A stretch of DNA of 64,000 nucleotides from Alphaproteobacteria bacterium AO1-B (GCA_001890945.1 MLAX01000005.1:1-64000); one strand, 5' to 3'; numbered from the stretch's first letter, positions 26,301 to 35,702 are shown. The notes: a model not told the origin generated them from the sequence alone. Numbers and translations are program-made.

Positions 26301-28763
26301 TTGGGCAGTTACACCAGCAAAACAGCGTCGTCTACCGAGATGGACGCTGCTCTGGACAAAGAGCAGCGCGCCACCGATCCGTCTGCTGAAGAGCAGGTCA
26401 CCATCGCCGCGAATACCAGCGACATCGACCTCGACGGTGCTGTGGTCGACACCCGTGCGAAGCGGCCCAGCCGGACCACTTTCGATTTCGACGACATACC
26501 GGAAGTTGGCCCTGGACGCCGAGCCACCGACATTCCGGTGGATGCGCCTGCAAAAGCACTTCAAAACCTTGCAACGGTTGGGCTGGTCATCGCTTTGGCG
26601 GCCGCCCTCTATGTCGTCGCCGGAGAAGGCATCAACCGCTTCTTCGGGGTCGGACTGGCATTCTTTGCAGGTGGTTTGGCGGTTTGGCGGTTGTTTGCCG
26701 ATGACATGCAGCGCTCTATCCAGTCCCTGCAGCACAAGGACGAAAAGATCCGCCGCTTGATGGCGCGTTGTGAGGAATTGGAAGACCGGGCTTGGGAACT
26801 CGGTGAGTCCGACGAACGGCACGCCAGTATTCTTGGGACGCTCGGCGACGTGGTCATCCGGCGCGACCAAGCCGGCACGATCACCTACGCCAATTCCGCT
26901 GCAGACGATGTTTTTGGAAAAGACCATGAGCTGCAGCCCGGGCGGCTGATGCAGTTGCCGATCGCGAACAAGGCTGCAGGTGAGATATTCGATCTGGATG
27001 CACCGGCGGAAAACAACGGCGGCATTGGTTTTGGCGACCTTCGGCTGCGCACCGCCCAAGGCGAGCGCTGGTTTTCGCGGATCGATATTCCGGTCCGGGA
27101 CACTGCCACCGACCGGCAGTTGGTCCAGACCGTCTTGCGCGATGTCACCGAGCGCCGCTTGATCGAAGAAGAGCTGCTCGCGGCCCGCCACTCTGCTGAA
27201 ACCTCCAACGAAGCCAAATCCCGGTTCCTCGCAACGGTAAGCCATGAAATCCGCACGCCGCTGAACGGCGTTCTCGGCATGGCAGCACTTTTGCGCGACA
27301 CACGCCTGACCAAGGAACAGAGCGCCTATATCGAGGCACTGGAAACCTCCGGCGAAACCTTGCTGCTTCTGATCGACGAAGTGCTCGATTTTTCAAAGGT
27401 TGAGGCAGGAAAACTTGATATTCACGCCGCTCCGGTCAAAGTCGGTGCATTGGCTGAAAGCGTGGTCGAACTACTGGCGCCGAAAGCCCATGCGAAGCAC
27501 CTCGAAATTGGTACGTTGATCGATTCCCGCCTGCCGGAACACGTCACGCTTGACGCAACCCGTGTGCGCCAAATTCTCTTCAATCTCATCGGAAACGGCG
27601 TCAAGTTCACCGATGAAGGCGGTGTTGCCGTTGAGCTCCACGGCCGTCCGAACCTTGAAGGTGGCAGTTTCCTCGATCTGGTTGTGCGGGATACCGGCAT
27701 CGGTTTTGCCGCCGACGAAGCTGAACGCCTGTTCCAGGAGTTTGAACAGGTCGATCATGGACCAGCCAGAAAGTTTGGCGGCACCGGCCTTGGCCTGGCC
27801 ATCGCGCAACGACTGGCCCACTTGATGGGCGGCGGCATCAGCGCGCGCCCCGCTTCAGAAGGCGGTGCTCTTTTTGAAGTTTCCCTGCCAATCCCGGAAG
27901 ATCTGACCGAAACCACAGACCCGCGCCTTGAGAAGTTTACCGGCAGGAAGATCGTTTTCGTCACCTCCAGCCGGATCGAGTGCCCCCTGATTGCCAACCG
28001 GCTGGAACAGCATGACGCGACCGTCTCGGTTCTGGAACCTGGCACCGATGGCATGGATGCGGCACTTATGGCAGCTGACCTGATTGTCGTTGACAATTCG
28101 GCGCTTTCGGACAGCGCCGGATGGCTCGCATCGGCGCACCTGAGCGGGTGCAAAGCACCGGCTGTCGTCTTGATCTCACCGCCAGAGCGTGACCGCCTGG
28201 AGCATCTAAGGGAAGCCGGCTATGCGGCTTATCTGATCCGCCCCGTGCGCATTGACACGCTTGTTCAGGTGTTCTCGGGCCTTTTGGACGCCGAGACCAC
28301 CGACCATGCCTGGGACGTCAGTGCAGAACCCGTTCAAAACAGTTTCCTCTCCAACCGTGCCGCGGTACCCGGCCGGCCCCTGAAATTGCTCGTCGCAGAA
28401 GACAATGACATCAACCGCCTGCTCAGCGAGGCCATGCTGCGCAAGCTCGGCCACGTCCCGGTGATGGTCGTGGACGGCGAAAAGGCTGTTGTAGAAGCGG
28501 CAAGCGGGACATTTGATGCAATCCTTATGGACCTTCACATGCCGGGCCTTGACGGGATCAGCGCCGTCAAGCAAATCCGCCGCGACGAGCGTGATAGTGG
28601 ACGCCCTGAAGTGCCGGTCCTTATTGTCACGGCTGATGTGATGCAGGAAGCCCGGGACCAGGCGGCCGACGTTGGGGCCGCGGGCTATCTCACGAAACCA
28701 CTGTCGGTAGACGATATCTCAGATGCTCTTGCGGAAATTGGACGGATGAAAGCTGCCGGCTAA
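26301..28763 (+). CDS. Hybrid sensor histidine kinase, PAS-HisKA-HATPase-REC-like-REC
   Basis: 820 aa from a TTG at 26301; ATG 26340 is an alternative and neither has a clear SD. Order: a hydrophilic N terminus (1-88), two close membrane helices (about 91-131), a coiled-coil linker, a PAS domain (about 172-285), HisKA with phospho-acceptor His315 in SHEIRTPLNG, HATPase (FNLIGNGVKFTDEGG, VVRDTGIGF, FGGTGLGLAI), a weakly conserved receiver-like domain (about 565-680) and a true receiver with Asp744 in LMDLHMPGLDG. The membrane hairpin has almost no periplasmic loop, so sensing is probably in the membrane or through PAS. No cognate regulator gene is next to it. Confidence 0.9.
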   Translation: MGSYTSKTASSTEMDAALDKEQRATDPSAEEQVTIAANTSDIDLDGAVVDTRAKRPSRTTFDFDDIPEVGPGRRATDIPVDAPAKALQNLATVGLVIALAAALYVVAGEGINRFFGVGLAFFAGGLAVWRLFADDMQRSIQSLQHKDEKIRRLMARCEELEDRAWELGESDERHASILGTLGDVVIRRDQAGTITYANSAADDVFGKDHELQPGRLMQLPIANKAAGEIFDLDAPAENNGGIGFGDLRLRTAQGERWFSRIDIPVRDTATDRQLVQTVLRDVTERRLIEEELLAARHSAETSNEAKSRFLATVSHEIRTPLNGVLGMAALLRDTRLTKEQSAYIEALETSGETLLLLIDEVLDFSKVEAGKLDIHAAPVKVGALAESVVELLAPKAHAKHLEIGTLIDSRLPEHVTLDATRVRQILFNLIGNGVKFTDEGGVAVELHGRPNLEGGSFLDLVVRDTGIGFAADEAERLFQEFEQVDHGPARKFGGTGLGLAIAQRLAHLMGGGISARPASEGGALFEVSLPIPEDLTETTDPRLEKFTGRKIVFVTSSRIECPLIANRLEQHDATVSVLEPGTDGMDAALMAADLIVVDNSALSDSAGWLASAHLSGCKAPAVVLISPPERDRLEHLREAGYAAYLIRPVRIDTLVQVFSGLLDAETTDHAWDVSAEPVQNSFLSNRAAVPGRPLKLLVAEDNDINRLLSEAMLRKLGHVPVMVVDGEKAVVEAASGTFDAILMDLHMPGLDGISAVKQIRRDERDSGRPEVPVLIVTADVMQEARDQAADVGAAGYLTKPLSVDDISDALAEIGRMKAAG

Positions 28764-29021
28764 CCGGCGGACTCCCGCCAGCGGTTCACGACCGGCAGAT
28801 TTCCCAATAACCATCTTGTAATATAAGCTGGCCTTGAAAGACGCCGGGCTCAACCCAATGTCATGCAGATGTCGGAAAAGTGTGGTCTACGGCTTTGTCA
28901 ATCCAGAGCCAGCCTAGATTCGCAATCTGAGCCGGCATAGGAAGACTGGCGGAGATCCAAGCGGTCAATGCAATGATCCGGCCCGGTTTTCGACAAGAAA
29001 CAGACGAAGGGTGGACCGTCC

Positions 29022-29948
29022 ATGATGCGCCAGAACCTATTTTCTCCAAGAAAACTGGTGCGGAAATTTACGCCTGCGATGCGCCCGCTGCCAGCTGTGC
29101 CGCACGGGGCCGTTCAGATGCCGGTCAAAACCGGCGAAACCCTTGGACGTATCGGATCCCTCGAAGTGCGCATGGCGCGCAATTTTAAGGAAGTCAAAAA
29201 AGCCCAGCGCCTTCGCTATGAAGTGTTTTATGAAGAAATGTCCGCGGTCGCCGACGCACAGACTTTGGCGACACGGCGCGACGCCGATCCCTTCGATGCC
29301 TACTGCGACCATCTTTTGGTTGTAGATCACGCCTCTCTCAAGCGAAACAAGCTCGGCCGTTTGAAGCCCGAAATCGTCGGCACCTACCGCGTTTTGCGCC
29401 AGGATGTTGCTGACCGGCATGGCGGGTTCTACACATCCGCAGAATACGACATCCAGTCATTGATCGATGCCAATCCCGGAAAGCGGTTCATGGAGCTTGG
29501 CCGGTCCTGCGTTCTGAAACCTTACCGGAACAAGAAAACCATCGAGCTTCTCTGGCACGGTCTTTGGTCCTACATTTTGCGGCACAAGATCGATGTCATG
29601 CTGGGCTGTGCATCCATTGAAGGGACCAACCCCGACGCCATGGCCGATCAGCTGGGTTTTCTGCACCACAATTCACTTGCGCCGGAAGAGTGGCGAGTTC
29701 GTGCCGTTGAGAACCGCTTTGTGGACATGAATCGCAGGCCCGCTGCCGACATCAACCAGAAAGAAGCCCTCCGGGCGCTGCCGCCGCTCATCAAAGGGTA
29801 TCTCCGTCTGGGAGCCTTTGTCGGCGACGGTGCGGTGATTGACCATCAGTTCGGGACGACCGACGTGTTGATCGTGATGCCGGTTTCGGAACTGAACACG
29901 CGGTATGTAAACTACTATGGCGCCGACGCGAGCCGCTACGCCAGCTAA
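29022..29948 (+). CDS. olsB: Ornithine-acyl-ACP N-acyltransferase OlsB
   Basis: 308 aa. After a basic N-terminal tail it shows the OlsB/GNAT block: RNFKEVKKAQRLRYEVFYEEM, DAYCDHLLVVD, EIVGTYRVLRQDVA, YDIQSLI, MELGRSCVLKPYRNKKTI and LWHGLWSYILRHKIDVMLGCAS. OlsB adds a 3-hydroxy fatty acid from ACP to the alpha-amino group of ornithine, the first step to ornithine lipids, which many Rhizobiales make under phosphate shortage. olsA is not in the window. The ATG-ATG start has AGGGTGGA upstream. 258 nt without a gene separate it from the kinase gene. Confidence 0.87.
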   Translation: MMRQNLFSPRKLVRKFTPAMRPLPAVPHGAVQMPVKTGETLGRIGSLEVRMARNFKEVKKAQRLRYEVFYEEMSAVADAQTLATRRDADPFDAYCDHLLVVDHASLKRNKLGRLKPEIVGTYRVLRQDVADRHGGFYTSAEYDIQSLIDANPGKRFMELGRSCVLKPYRNKKTIELLWHGLWSYILRHKIDVMLGCASIEGTNPDAMADQLGFLHHNSLAPEEWRVRAVENRFVDMNRRPAADINQKEALRALPPLIKGYLRLGAFVGDGAVIDHQFGTTDVLIVMPVSELNTRYVNYYGADASRYAS

Positions 29949-30032
29949 TCGTACGTTGTAGATCGAATCTCCATTCTGAAGCCCAATTTCCGAAAGGCTT
30001 AACGCCCCCTTAAATCGCCGCATTCTAGAATC

Positions 30033-32360
30033 ATGACCGGGGAAAGCCGGAGTTTCCGGCAACTTGGTATGGGACGGAAATTGATGGCGCCACGGGCGAA
30101 ACGCCAGGCACGGGTCGAGCCGACTTTCGGCGCATCCAGCAGCAGTCTGCTGGACCTGCGGCTGCGCCCGGATGACCGTCCGAGCGGCCCGTCGGGCAAG
30201 AAGCGCACGAAGGCCAAGACCACATCCAAATCGAAGCCCAAGTCCAAAGCTGGCAGCACCCCGAAGTCAAAGAAACCCTCGTCTGCCAAGTCCACCTCTC
30301 AGCGTGGCAGTGCGAAATCGAGGTCCGGAAGTTCGAAGGGCAGAGGTGGCCGGTCCGGCGCCAAGCGCCGCAGCCAGAAAAGAAAAGCCCGGTCATCGTT
30401 CATGCCCGCTCTGGGCAGGCTTGTAAAACGCGGACTTTACTGGAGCGCGGTCCTTGGAATTTGGGCAGGCATCGCTGTCGTTTGTATTGTTGGCTATTAT
30501 GCCGCTTACCTCCCGCCGACATCCGAATGGCAGGTTCCAGCAAGGCCGCCAAACGTAAAAATCGTTGCTGCCAACGGCCAGCTGATCGCAAACAGAGGCG
30601 ATACAGGCGGCGAAGCTGTCCGTCTCGAACAATTGCCACCTTATTTGCCTAATGCGGTGATCGCGATAGAGGATCGCCGCTACCGGTCCCATTTCGGCAT
30701 TGACCCCATTGGCCTTGGCCGGGCGTTTGTCACAAACATAACAACAGGCCGGCTGGTGCAGGGCGGTTCGACGCTGACACAGCAGCTTGCCAAAAACCTG
30801 TTTCTGGAACCGGACCGGACGATCAAACGGAAAATCCAGGAGCTGGTCCTCGCGTTCTGGCTTGAGGCCGAATACTCCAAGGATGAAATCCTGGAGATGT
30901 ATCTGAACCGGGTCTATCTTGGTTCGGGCGCTTACGGCGTTGATGCCGCGGCGCGCCGCTATTTCGGCAAGTCCGCCCGGCTTATGACAATTGCAGAGGC
31001 GGCCACAATCGCCGGGCTGTTGAAAGCACCGTCCCGTTTTTCTCCCGCTGTCAATCCGGATCTTGCGGAAGACCGGGCTCAGCTCGTGCTCGCTGCGATG
31101 CACGAAGAAGGGTACATCACCTCAGATGAGGCCAAAAATGCTTTGGCCGCCCCGGCGAAGGTCGTCCGCCGCTACACGACCGCCAGTGAGAATTATGCCG
31201 CTGACTGGGTGATGGACGTCCTGCCGCACTTTGTCGGATCCATAGACAGCGACATCATCGTCGATACAACAATCGACCCAAATATCCAGCAGGCTGCAGA
31301 AGCCGCACTTCGCGCTGCCATCTCGGAAAACCGGCAAGCTTTGGGCGTGTCGCAAGGCGCGATTGTGACGATGGATACGGCCGGCGCGGTCAAGGCGATG
31401 GTCGGCGGGGCCGATTACTCCAAGAGCCAGTTCAACCGGGCCGTCTATGCCAAACGTCAGCCAGGCTCTGCGTTCAAACCGTTTGTTTATCTGGCTGCTC
31501 TTGAAAACGGCATGTCGCCACAAACCGTCCGCCAGGATCAGCCGATCACCATCGGTGGCTGGTCGCCGAAAAACTATACGAAACAGTATTATGGTCCCGT
31601 CACACTGACACGCGCTTTGAGCCTGTCCCTCAACACTGTGGCCGCTCGGCTTGCCTACGAAGTGGGGGCTGGCAATGTCGCCTCAACGGCGCGGCGTCTT
31701 GGGATCACATCGGATTTGAAAACCAACCTGTCTCTTTCGCTCGGCACGTCGGAAGTCACGCCACTTGAAATAGCCGCCGCCTATGTCCCGTTTTCCAACG
31801 GCGGTTACGGGGTTCTGCCGCACATCATCCGGCGGATCAAAACCGTGGACGGCAAGACGATCTACTCTCGAACCGGCGATGGCCGGGGCCGCGTGGTTGA
31901 CCGGCGCGATGTCGGCAACATGAACTTGATGATGTCGGAAACGCTTCTGACCGGAACTGGCAGGAAGGCCCGGCTGGAAGATGGCCGCCCGGCCGGCGGC
32001 AAAACCGGCACCAGTCAGGCGTTCCGCGATGCGTGGTTTATTGGCTACACCGGCAACATGACAACGGCTGTCTGGTTCGGCAATGACGACAATTCCCCGA
32101 CCAAGAAGGCATCAGGGGGCAAGATTGCCGCCGAAGTCTGGAAATCGGTGATGGATTCCGCGCACAAGAGCCGTCCTGTGGCAGATCTGCCGGGCGTTCC
32201 AAGCCTGCCTGCGACCGTTTCTGCGCCCAAACGGCCGGTGGCTCCACCGTCCAGCGCCGGACCTGACAGCGGCCCTCTGCCTCCGGCTGGTGTTGGTGAC
32301 ACAGGTGAACGGAAAGGACCACTCAACCTGTTGCGCAACCTCTTTGGCGGCGGTGGTTAG
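30033..32360 (+). CDS. Class A penicillin-binding protein (PBP1A-like) with basic tail
   Basis: 775 aa. Residues 55-120 are an unusually Ser/Lys/Arg-rich cytoplasmic tail, residues 134-156 a membrane anchor. The glycosyltransferase (GT51) domain shows AIEDRRYRSHFGIDPIG, GGSTLTQQLAKNLFL and RKIQELVLAFWLE. The transpeptidase domain has the SxxK Ser in QPGSAFKPF, SLN in SLSLNTVAAR and GGKTGTSQ. The C terminus is Pro/Gly-rich. It polymerises and cross-links peptidoglycan in the periplasm. The start is ATG 30033, with in-frame ATGs at 30069 and 30084 possible. It is convergent with the ygjP-like gene, with only 40 nt between. Confidence 0.93.
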   Translation: MTGESRSFRQLGMGRKLMAPRAKRQARVEPTFGASSSSLLDLRLRPDDRPSGPSGKKRTKAKTTSKSKPKSKAGSTPKSKKPSSAKSTSQRGSAKSRSGSSKGRGGRSGAKRRSQKRKARSSFMPALGRLVKRGLYWSAVLGIWAGIAVVCIVGYYAAYLPPTSEWQVPARPPNVKIVAANGQLIANRGDTGGEAVRLEQLPPYLPNAVIAIEDRRYRSHFGIDPIGLGRAFVTNITTGRLVQGGSTLTQQLAKNLFLEPDRTIKRKIQELVLAFWLEAEYSKDEILEMYLNRVYLGSGAYGVDAAARRYFGKSARLMTIAEAATIAGLLKAPSRFSPAVNPDLAEDRAQLVLAAMHEEGYITSDEAKNALAAPAKVVRRYTTASENYAADWVMDVLPHFVGSIDSDIIVDTTIDPNIQQAAEAALRAAISENRQALGVSQGAIVTMDTAGAVKAMVGGADYSKSQFNRAVYAKRQPGSAFKPFVYLAALENGMSPQTVRQDQPITIGGWSPKNYTKQYYGPVTLTRALSLSLNTVAARLAYEVGAGNVASTARRLGITSDLKTNLSLSLGTSEVTPLEIAAAYVPFSNGGYGVLPHIIRRIKTVDGKTIYSRTGDGRGRVVDRRDVGNMNLMMSETLLTGTGRKARLEDGRPAGGKTGTSQAFRDAWFIGYTGNMTTAVWFGNDDNSPTKKASGGKIAAEVWKSVMDSAHKSRPVADLPGVPSLPATVSAPKRPVAPPSSAGPDSGPLPPAGVGDTGERKGPLNLLRNLFGGGG

Positions 32361-32400
32361 ATCAGCGCGCATTTTCCTGAACGCACGATGGTCCAGCGCC

Positions 32401-33162
32401 TCATCCGTAGCCGTGCAGCCGGACCCCGTGTTCTTTGAGCCAGACTCGGGCTTCAGGTGTTTGCGGAGCCAGCTCTTCGCACAAGCGCCAAAACCGGTCC
32501 GAGTGGTTCATTTCCTTCAAATGCGCCACCTCGTGGGCTGCGACATAATCCAGAATGTCCGGTGGTGCCAGGATAAGTCGCCAGGAGAAGGACAATCGGC
32601 CATTGGACGCGCACGAACCCCAGCGGCTCTTTGTGTCGCGAACACTGATCGCGGCAATCTTCTTGCCGATCTTTGCCGCATGATCTTCGGCGCATTCCGT
32701 TAAGTCAGCCTTCGCCTGCCCCTTCAACCAGGTGGTCACCTTCCTCGGCGCGTGCTCCTCAGCACCGGGCACGAGCAGTGCCGGGGTGCCGCACACAGCC
32801 TGTCCAGTAGAGACCAGACCGCGAAGCTGACCGGTCGGGACGATCAAATGCTCTTTACCCCGCAGCGGCACGAGATCGCCAGGACGCAGCGCAACGTGGT
32901 CCGGCCGACCTTCAAGCCGCTCAAGGAGCCAATCGATATGCTGGCGGGCAAACCGCTCGGCCCTTTGTAAATCACCACCTTTCGGCACCGTCAGAATTGG
33001 TCCGGAATGGTCCGCCGGCAGGCGCAAGAGATAGCGCTGCGCTCTTGGATTAGCGCGCAGACGTATGCGCACCGGCGCGTCACCAGTGTCTATTTCGATG
33101 TGGTCCGGCAGTGCCGGTTTTCGGGCGCGCAGCTTGGTCCCCAAGGCTTTTAGTCGAATCAT
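32401..33162 (-). CDS. YgjP-like zinc metallopeptidase (M48-related, DUF45)
   Basis: 253 aa. The C-terminal half carries RDTKSRWGSCASNG and the zinc site AAHEVAHLKEMNHSDRFW, i.e. His210-Glu211-xx-His214 with a third His220, as in YgjP/SprT-like metal-dependent hydrolases. The N-terminal half has the RIRLRANPRAQRYLLRLP segment usual for the family. Physiological substrate is unknown. It is downstream of the DUF2852 gene on the same strand, separated by a hairpin. Confidence 0.85.
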   Translation of the reverse strand: MIRLKALGTKLRARKPALPDHIEIDTGDAPVRIRLRANPRAQRYLLRLPADHSGPILTVPKGGDLQRAERFARQHIDWLLERLEGRPDHVALRPGDLVPLRGKEHLIVPTGQLRGLVSTGQAVCGTPALLVPGAEEHAPRKVTTWLKGQAKADLTECAEDHAAKIGKKIAAISVRDTKSRWGSCASNGRLSFSWRLILAPPDILDYVAAHEVAHLKEMNHSDRFWRLCEELAPQTPEARVWLKEHGVRLHGYG

Positions 33163-33208
33163 TGTGGGTGAATATTAGGCGAGAAAGCCGGTCGTTTAAA
33201 CGGACGAA

Positions 33209-33232
33209 AGCGGCGCTTTTCAGGGCGCCGCT
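33209..33232 (-). terminator. Hairpin downstream of the DUF2852 gene
   Basis: AGCGGCGC (33209-33216) and GCGCCGCT (33225-33232) form a perfect 8-bp GC stem with an 8-nt loop, about 50 nt past the DUF2852 stop. On the minus strand it is followed by TTTCGTCCGTTT, a poor U-run. Confidence 0.55.
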
Positions 33233-33282
33233 CTCGGTCTGACCGCCCGGGGATAAGGCGGCTCTGGGAGGAGGTATCAGAC

Positions 33283-33708
33283 TTAGGCCGGGTTTGCTTC
33301 CGGCCCGGTGTTAGGACGGCCACGATTGGCCATGAAGCGATCGAACTCTTCCTGATCACGCGCACGGCGCAACTCAGTCAGGAACTCATCGAATTCGTTG
33401 CGCATGGCGTCGATCTTCGCCCGCTCTTCCTCAAGACGTTTCAGTTCACGCTCGCGATACTCATCGAACGCAACATTGCCTGTCCGGCTGTAAGAAGGCT
33501 TGTTCATGTTTTCGAATGCTCCTTTCAGCGGACTTCCACGCCATTGATCTCGCGCGTCACGCGCCATTCCCTCAAATCTGTCGCCCCACAAAATGTAGGC
33601 CAACATGGCGAGGCCCAGCGGCCAGAACACCACGAACCCAAGCACCATCAGACCAATGGTCATCGGCGTCCAGGCAGGTTTAATCATGCAGCTTTTGGTC
33701 GTCGTCAT
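33283..33708 (-). CDS. DUF2852 membrane protein
   Basis: 141 aa. An N-terminal hydrophobic hairpin (KPAWTPMTIGLMVLGFVVFWPLGLAMLAYILWGDRF) is followed by a charged region with coiled-coil character (EYRERELKRLEEERAKIDAMRNEFDEFLTELRRA). This is the DUF2852 layout, common in Alphaproteobacteria and of unknown role. I prefer ATG 33708 (AGGAC upstream); ATG 33720 is an alternative. It lies upstream of the ygjP-like gene. Confidence 0.8.
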   Translation of the reverse strand: MTTTKSCMIKPAWTPMTIGLMVLGFVVFWPLGLAMLAYILWGDRFEGMARDARDQWRGSPLKGAFENMNKPSYSRTGNVAFDEYRERELKRLEEERAKIDAMRNEFDEFLTELRRARDQEEFDRFMANRGRPNTGPEANPA

Positions 33709-33812
33709 TGTCCTATCCATTAAAGACATCCACGACCTTCAGGTGGGGATTGACGCAGCGGGCTTCAAGGATTTGTGATCCGGATTCAAGCGTCCGCGCA
33801 CCCCAAACAAGA

Positions 33813-33840
33813 AAATCCCCACCGTTTCCGGCGGGGATTT
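33813..33840 (-). terminator. Terminator of phaZ
   Basis: Arms at 33813-33824 and 33829-33840 form a 12-bp stem with one mismatch (AAATCCCC core) around loop TTTC. On the minus strand it follows the phaZ stop by about 30 nt and ends in ATTTTC, a typical intrinsic terminator. Confidence 0.75.
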
Positions 33841-33872
33841 CAATCTCGAAAAAGAGAGCGCGGATTATTGCG

Positions 33873-35492
33873 TCAGCTTACCGTTTCAGACAACTGACGG
33901 GCCTGCTCGATCCAATTGTCACGCGCCATACGACCACGGAAATCTAGTTTGGAATCAAGCGCTTCAATCTGCTCATCAGTCAGCGAAGCGATCTGCCAGT
34001 AATGGAAGATGCCTGCCTCGTTGAGCGCTGCTTGCAGTTTGGGGCCGACACCGCTGATCGCCGTCAAATCGTCAGCGACACCCTTCGGCTTGGCCAACAG
34101 GATTTTTTCCAGTGGTGCCTTGGACGGCGCGGACGCAGACGCAGCTTTGGCAGGTGCAGCAGCCGGTTTTGACGCTGCAGGTGCCGATTTCTTGCCGCGC
34201 ATATCCGCCCGGTTCGAACGTATGAAGTCCATCACGCGCGGTGCGATTTCTGCACACCAACGGGATCCGTTGAAGACACCGTAGTGGCCGACATTCGGCT
34301 GCTCGTAGTGCGCCTTCATGTCGTCTGCAAGGTTGGTGCAGAGCGCATGGGCGGCTTTCGTCTGACCCCGGCCTGTGATGTCGTCCTTCTCACCTTCGAC
34401 TGTGAGGAGAGCCGTACGCGTGATCTTGGTGCAATCCACCAAGCGCCCATTGTGCATCATCGTGCCTTGGGGCAGCGAATGGTCGATGAAGACCGTTTCG
34501 ACCGTCTGAAGGTAGAATTCGGCCGTCAAATCCATGACTGCGAGATATTCGTCATAGAACTCGCGGTGTTTTTCCGCGCTGTCGCCGTCACCTTCCACAA
34601 GGTGCTGGAAGAAGTCCTTATGCGCAGTCACATGCCGGTCGAGGTTCATGCTCATGAAACCGGACAACTGCAGAAAGCCCGGATAGACATCGCGCATAAA
34701 ACCCGGATGCGGGAAGGGCACCTTCATGATGACGTTGTTCTTGAACCAGTCGATTCCCTTGGAAACGGCGAGGTCATTCACAGCAGTCGGTGCAACGCGG
34801 GTGTCGATCGGTCCGCCCATCAAGGTCATTGTGGACGGAACATATGGGTCGTCCCGGTCTTCCATCACGGCAACGGCGGCCAGAACCGGAACGGACGGTT
34901 GGCAAACGCCCAGCACATGAGCGTCCGGGCCGAGGAAGTGCAGCATCGAAATGATGTAATCGATGTAGTCGTCCAGATCGAATTTGCCGTCCTGGATAGG
35001 AACCATCCGCGCGTCGATCCAGTCCGTGATGTAAACGTCAGCGTTTGGCAGCAACGCTTCGACAGTGCCGCGGAGCAGTGTCGCATAGTGTCCGGACATC
35101 GGCGCAACGATCAGTATCTTCGGGTCGTTGCGCTGTGTGGTGACGCCGCGCTCAAAGCGGATCAGATCACAGAACGGCCGGCTCCACACCGCGGTTTCCC
35201 GCACTGGGACCCGGACACCGCCGACAACCGTGTCGTCAATGCCGAACTCCGGCTTGCCATAGCGCCGTGTTGTGCGTTCCAGAACCTCACAGCTGGCGGC
35301 AATTTGCCGGCCCATGCTGGTGTGAGTCATTGGGTTCAGAGGATTTTGAAAATACAGCTTGGTCATATCTACCATTGCGCGCAGAGGCGCCATGGCAGCA
35401 TGGTTCAGCTCGTAAAGATGATAAAAAGGCAAAGGGGCATCTCCTTTGTTCAGGTAGTTGCTACCCGCCGTTTTTATGAACTCGGAATACAT
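33873..35492 (-). CDS. phaZ: Intracellular PHB depolymerase with C-terminal HhH domain
   Basis: 539 aa. The N-terminal part FYHLYELNHAAMAPLRAMVDM and the Cys nucleophile Cys197 in LGVCQPSVP, with later GEKDDITG (Asp) and PNVGHYGVF (His), identify an intracellular PhaZ that degrades native polyhydroxybutyrate granules. Unusually, after a Lys/Ala/Pro linker (about 433-470) the protein ends in a 69-residue helix-hairpin-helix module (DDLTAISGVGPKLQAALN, then FRGRMARDNWIEQA). Ordinary PhaZ is about 400-430 aa. The same module is known as a C-terminal extension of alphaproteobacterial NuoE and ribosomal protein L21. ATG 35492 has AGGAAA upstream. A PhaR-like palindrome lies 20-38 nt upstream. Confidence 0.88.
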   Translation of the reverse strand: MYSEFIKTAGSNYLNKGDAPLPFYHLYELNHAAMAPLRAMVDMTKLYFQNPLNPMTHTSMGRQIAASCEVLERTTRRYGKPEFGIDDTVVGGVRVPVRETAVWSRPFCDLIRFERGVTTQRNDPKILIVAPMSGHYATLLRGTVEALLPNADVYITDWIDARMVPIQDGKFDLDDYIDYIISMLHFLGPDAHVLGVCQPSVPVLAAVAVMEDRDDPYVPSTMTLMGGPIDTRVAPTAVNDLAVSKGIDWFKNNVIMKVPFPHPGFMRDVYPGFLQLSGFMSMNLDRHVTAHKDFFQHLVEGDGDSAEKHREFYDEYLAVMDLTAEFYLQTVETVFIDHSLPQGTMMHNGRLVDCTKITRTALLTVEGEKDDITGRGQTKAAHALCTNLADDMKAHYEQPNVGHYGVFNGSRWCAEIAPRVMDFIRSNRADMRGKKSAPAASKPAAAPAKAASASAPSKAPLEKILLAKPKGVADDLTAISGVGPKLQAALNEAGIFHYWQIASLTDEQIEALDSKLDFRGRMARDNWIEQARQLSETVS

Positions 35493-35702
35493 GACGGTTT
35501 TTCCTGCACCACCTGTTGCATTGCAGCAGGATAGCCACGCCACTTGGCCCCGGCAATACTGGTAATTGGTAGGGACCCGGTCATTCTAGACCTTTTTTCG
35601 GTGAACGAATTATTTTGCCGCCAAAGCAGTTACCCGGTGATTAAGAAAGTTAGCTATTTAAATCAAAGTGATAAATGTATTAAAGCGCTCAAGAAAATCA
35701 GG
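35493..35702 (-). other. Upstream region of phaZ
   Basis: 210 nt without a gene between phaZ and the end of hemW, both on the minus strand. It contains the 35512-35530 palindrome and an AT-rich part (35640-35700). It should hold the phaZ promoter. Confidence 0.4.
35512..35530. promoter_or_regulatory. PhaR-like palindrome upstream of phaZ
   Basis: CCTGTTGCA (35512-35520), T, TGCAGCAGG (35522-35530): a 19-bp palindrome with 8 of 9 pairs matched. It contains TTGC-N3-GCAG, one base from the PhaR operator CTGC-N3/4-GCAG described for Paracoccus/Rhodobacter PHA genes. Position (20 nt before the ATG) suits repression. Confidence 0.5.

Noticed and set aside
34284..35534. 416-codon frame antisense to phaZ
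   Set aside because: PhaZ is clear on the other strand; the antisense product has no recognisable features.
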